Shown here in pieces: positions 6,581-6,664 of a stretch of 6,664 nt of DNA. The stretch is from CAIWXH01 sp964555675 (GTDB lineage Bacteria > Chloroflexota > Chloroflexia > Chloroflexales > Chloroflexaceae): assembly GCA_964555675.1 (NCBI GenBank), contig CAZKTU010000314.1, positions 1 through 6,664 on the forward strand. Reading direction: 5' to 3'. The notes under the pieces were generated by a model. That model did not search any database. It saw only the letters and a list, made by a program, of their open reading frames with translations, and was not told the origin of the DNA. The position numbers and the translations under genes are program-made. Position 1 is the stretch's first letter. Every line of letters starts with the position of its first letter.

Positions 6581-6664
6581 CAGGGGCTCGCCCCGCTCAA
6601 CCGGGGTCAGCAGGGGCTCGCCCCGCTCAACCGGGGTCAGCAGGGGCTCGCCCCGCTCAACCGG
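6581..6664. repeat. 30-bp exact tandem repeat array, truncated by window end
   Basis: Two full identical units (6581-6610 and 6611-6640) and 24 bases of a third (6641-6664) with no mismatch. Each starts CAGGGGCTCGCCCCG and ends CCGGGGTCAG. The AGGGGCT..GCCCC core is shared with the 28-bp array. No spacers separate units. The array probably continues beyond the window. Confidence 0.92.

Noticed and set aside
5977..6664. CRISPR array
   Set aside because: The 28-bp and 30-bp repeats are head-to-tail with no unique spacers, and no cas gene is visible.

Overview
The window is very GC-rich, carries ordinary bacterial genes and looks like one end of a draft contig with a 10-N scaffold gap. Gene content (a lipoprotein resembling copper amine oxidases, a di-heme MauG/cytochrome c peroxidase relative, a glmS ribozyme) together with intergenic GGGGC...GCCCC hairpin repeats suggests a high-GC Chloroflexota-like bacterium. 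That assignment is inference: no rRNA or universal marker is present.

Layout. Positions 1-1838 (minus) hold glmS, cut by the window edge a few codons short of its end. Its leader runs to about 2349. It contains a strong Shine-Dalgarno (1847-1853), a spacer of about 240 nt, a well-supported glmS self-cleaving ribozyme (2098-2279) and an extended -10 promoter (2356-2364). Upstream on the same strand are two genes joined by a TAATG stop/start overlap. One is a lipoprotein with a degenerate copper-amine-oxidase-like fold (3398-5095); the other is a membrane-anchored, probable beta-propeller protein (2385-3398). Divergent from them is a di-heme c-type cytochrome of the MauG/CCP family (5094-5978). 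Its ATG overlaps the ATG of the lipoprotein gene in one TCATGA palindrome, so there is no intergenic space between the two transcription units.

Positions 5977-6664 are non-coding as far as I can tell. They contain a 28-bp tandem array that starts inside the cytochrome stop codon, a 24-bp perfect palindrome, long G and C runs, the N gap, several GGGGC/GCCCC hairpins, a 250-bp stretch of more ordinary composition with no credible gene, and a 30-bp tandem array running off the window.

How the parts work together. glmS makes glucosamine-6-phosphate, and the ribozyme should cleave its own mRNA when that product accumulates. The other three genes all encode exported proteins. A di-heme MauG-like enzyme beside a protein related to a quinone-cofactor oxidase suggests a cell-surface redox or protein-modification module, but this is a hypothesis: the oxidase-like protein appears to lack the full active-site signature.
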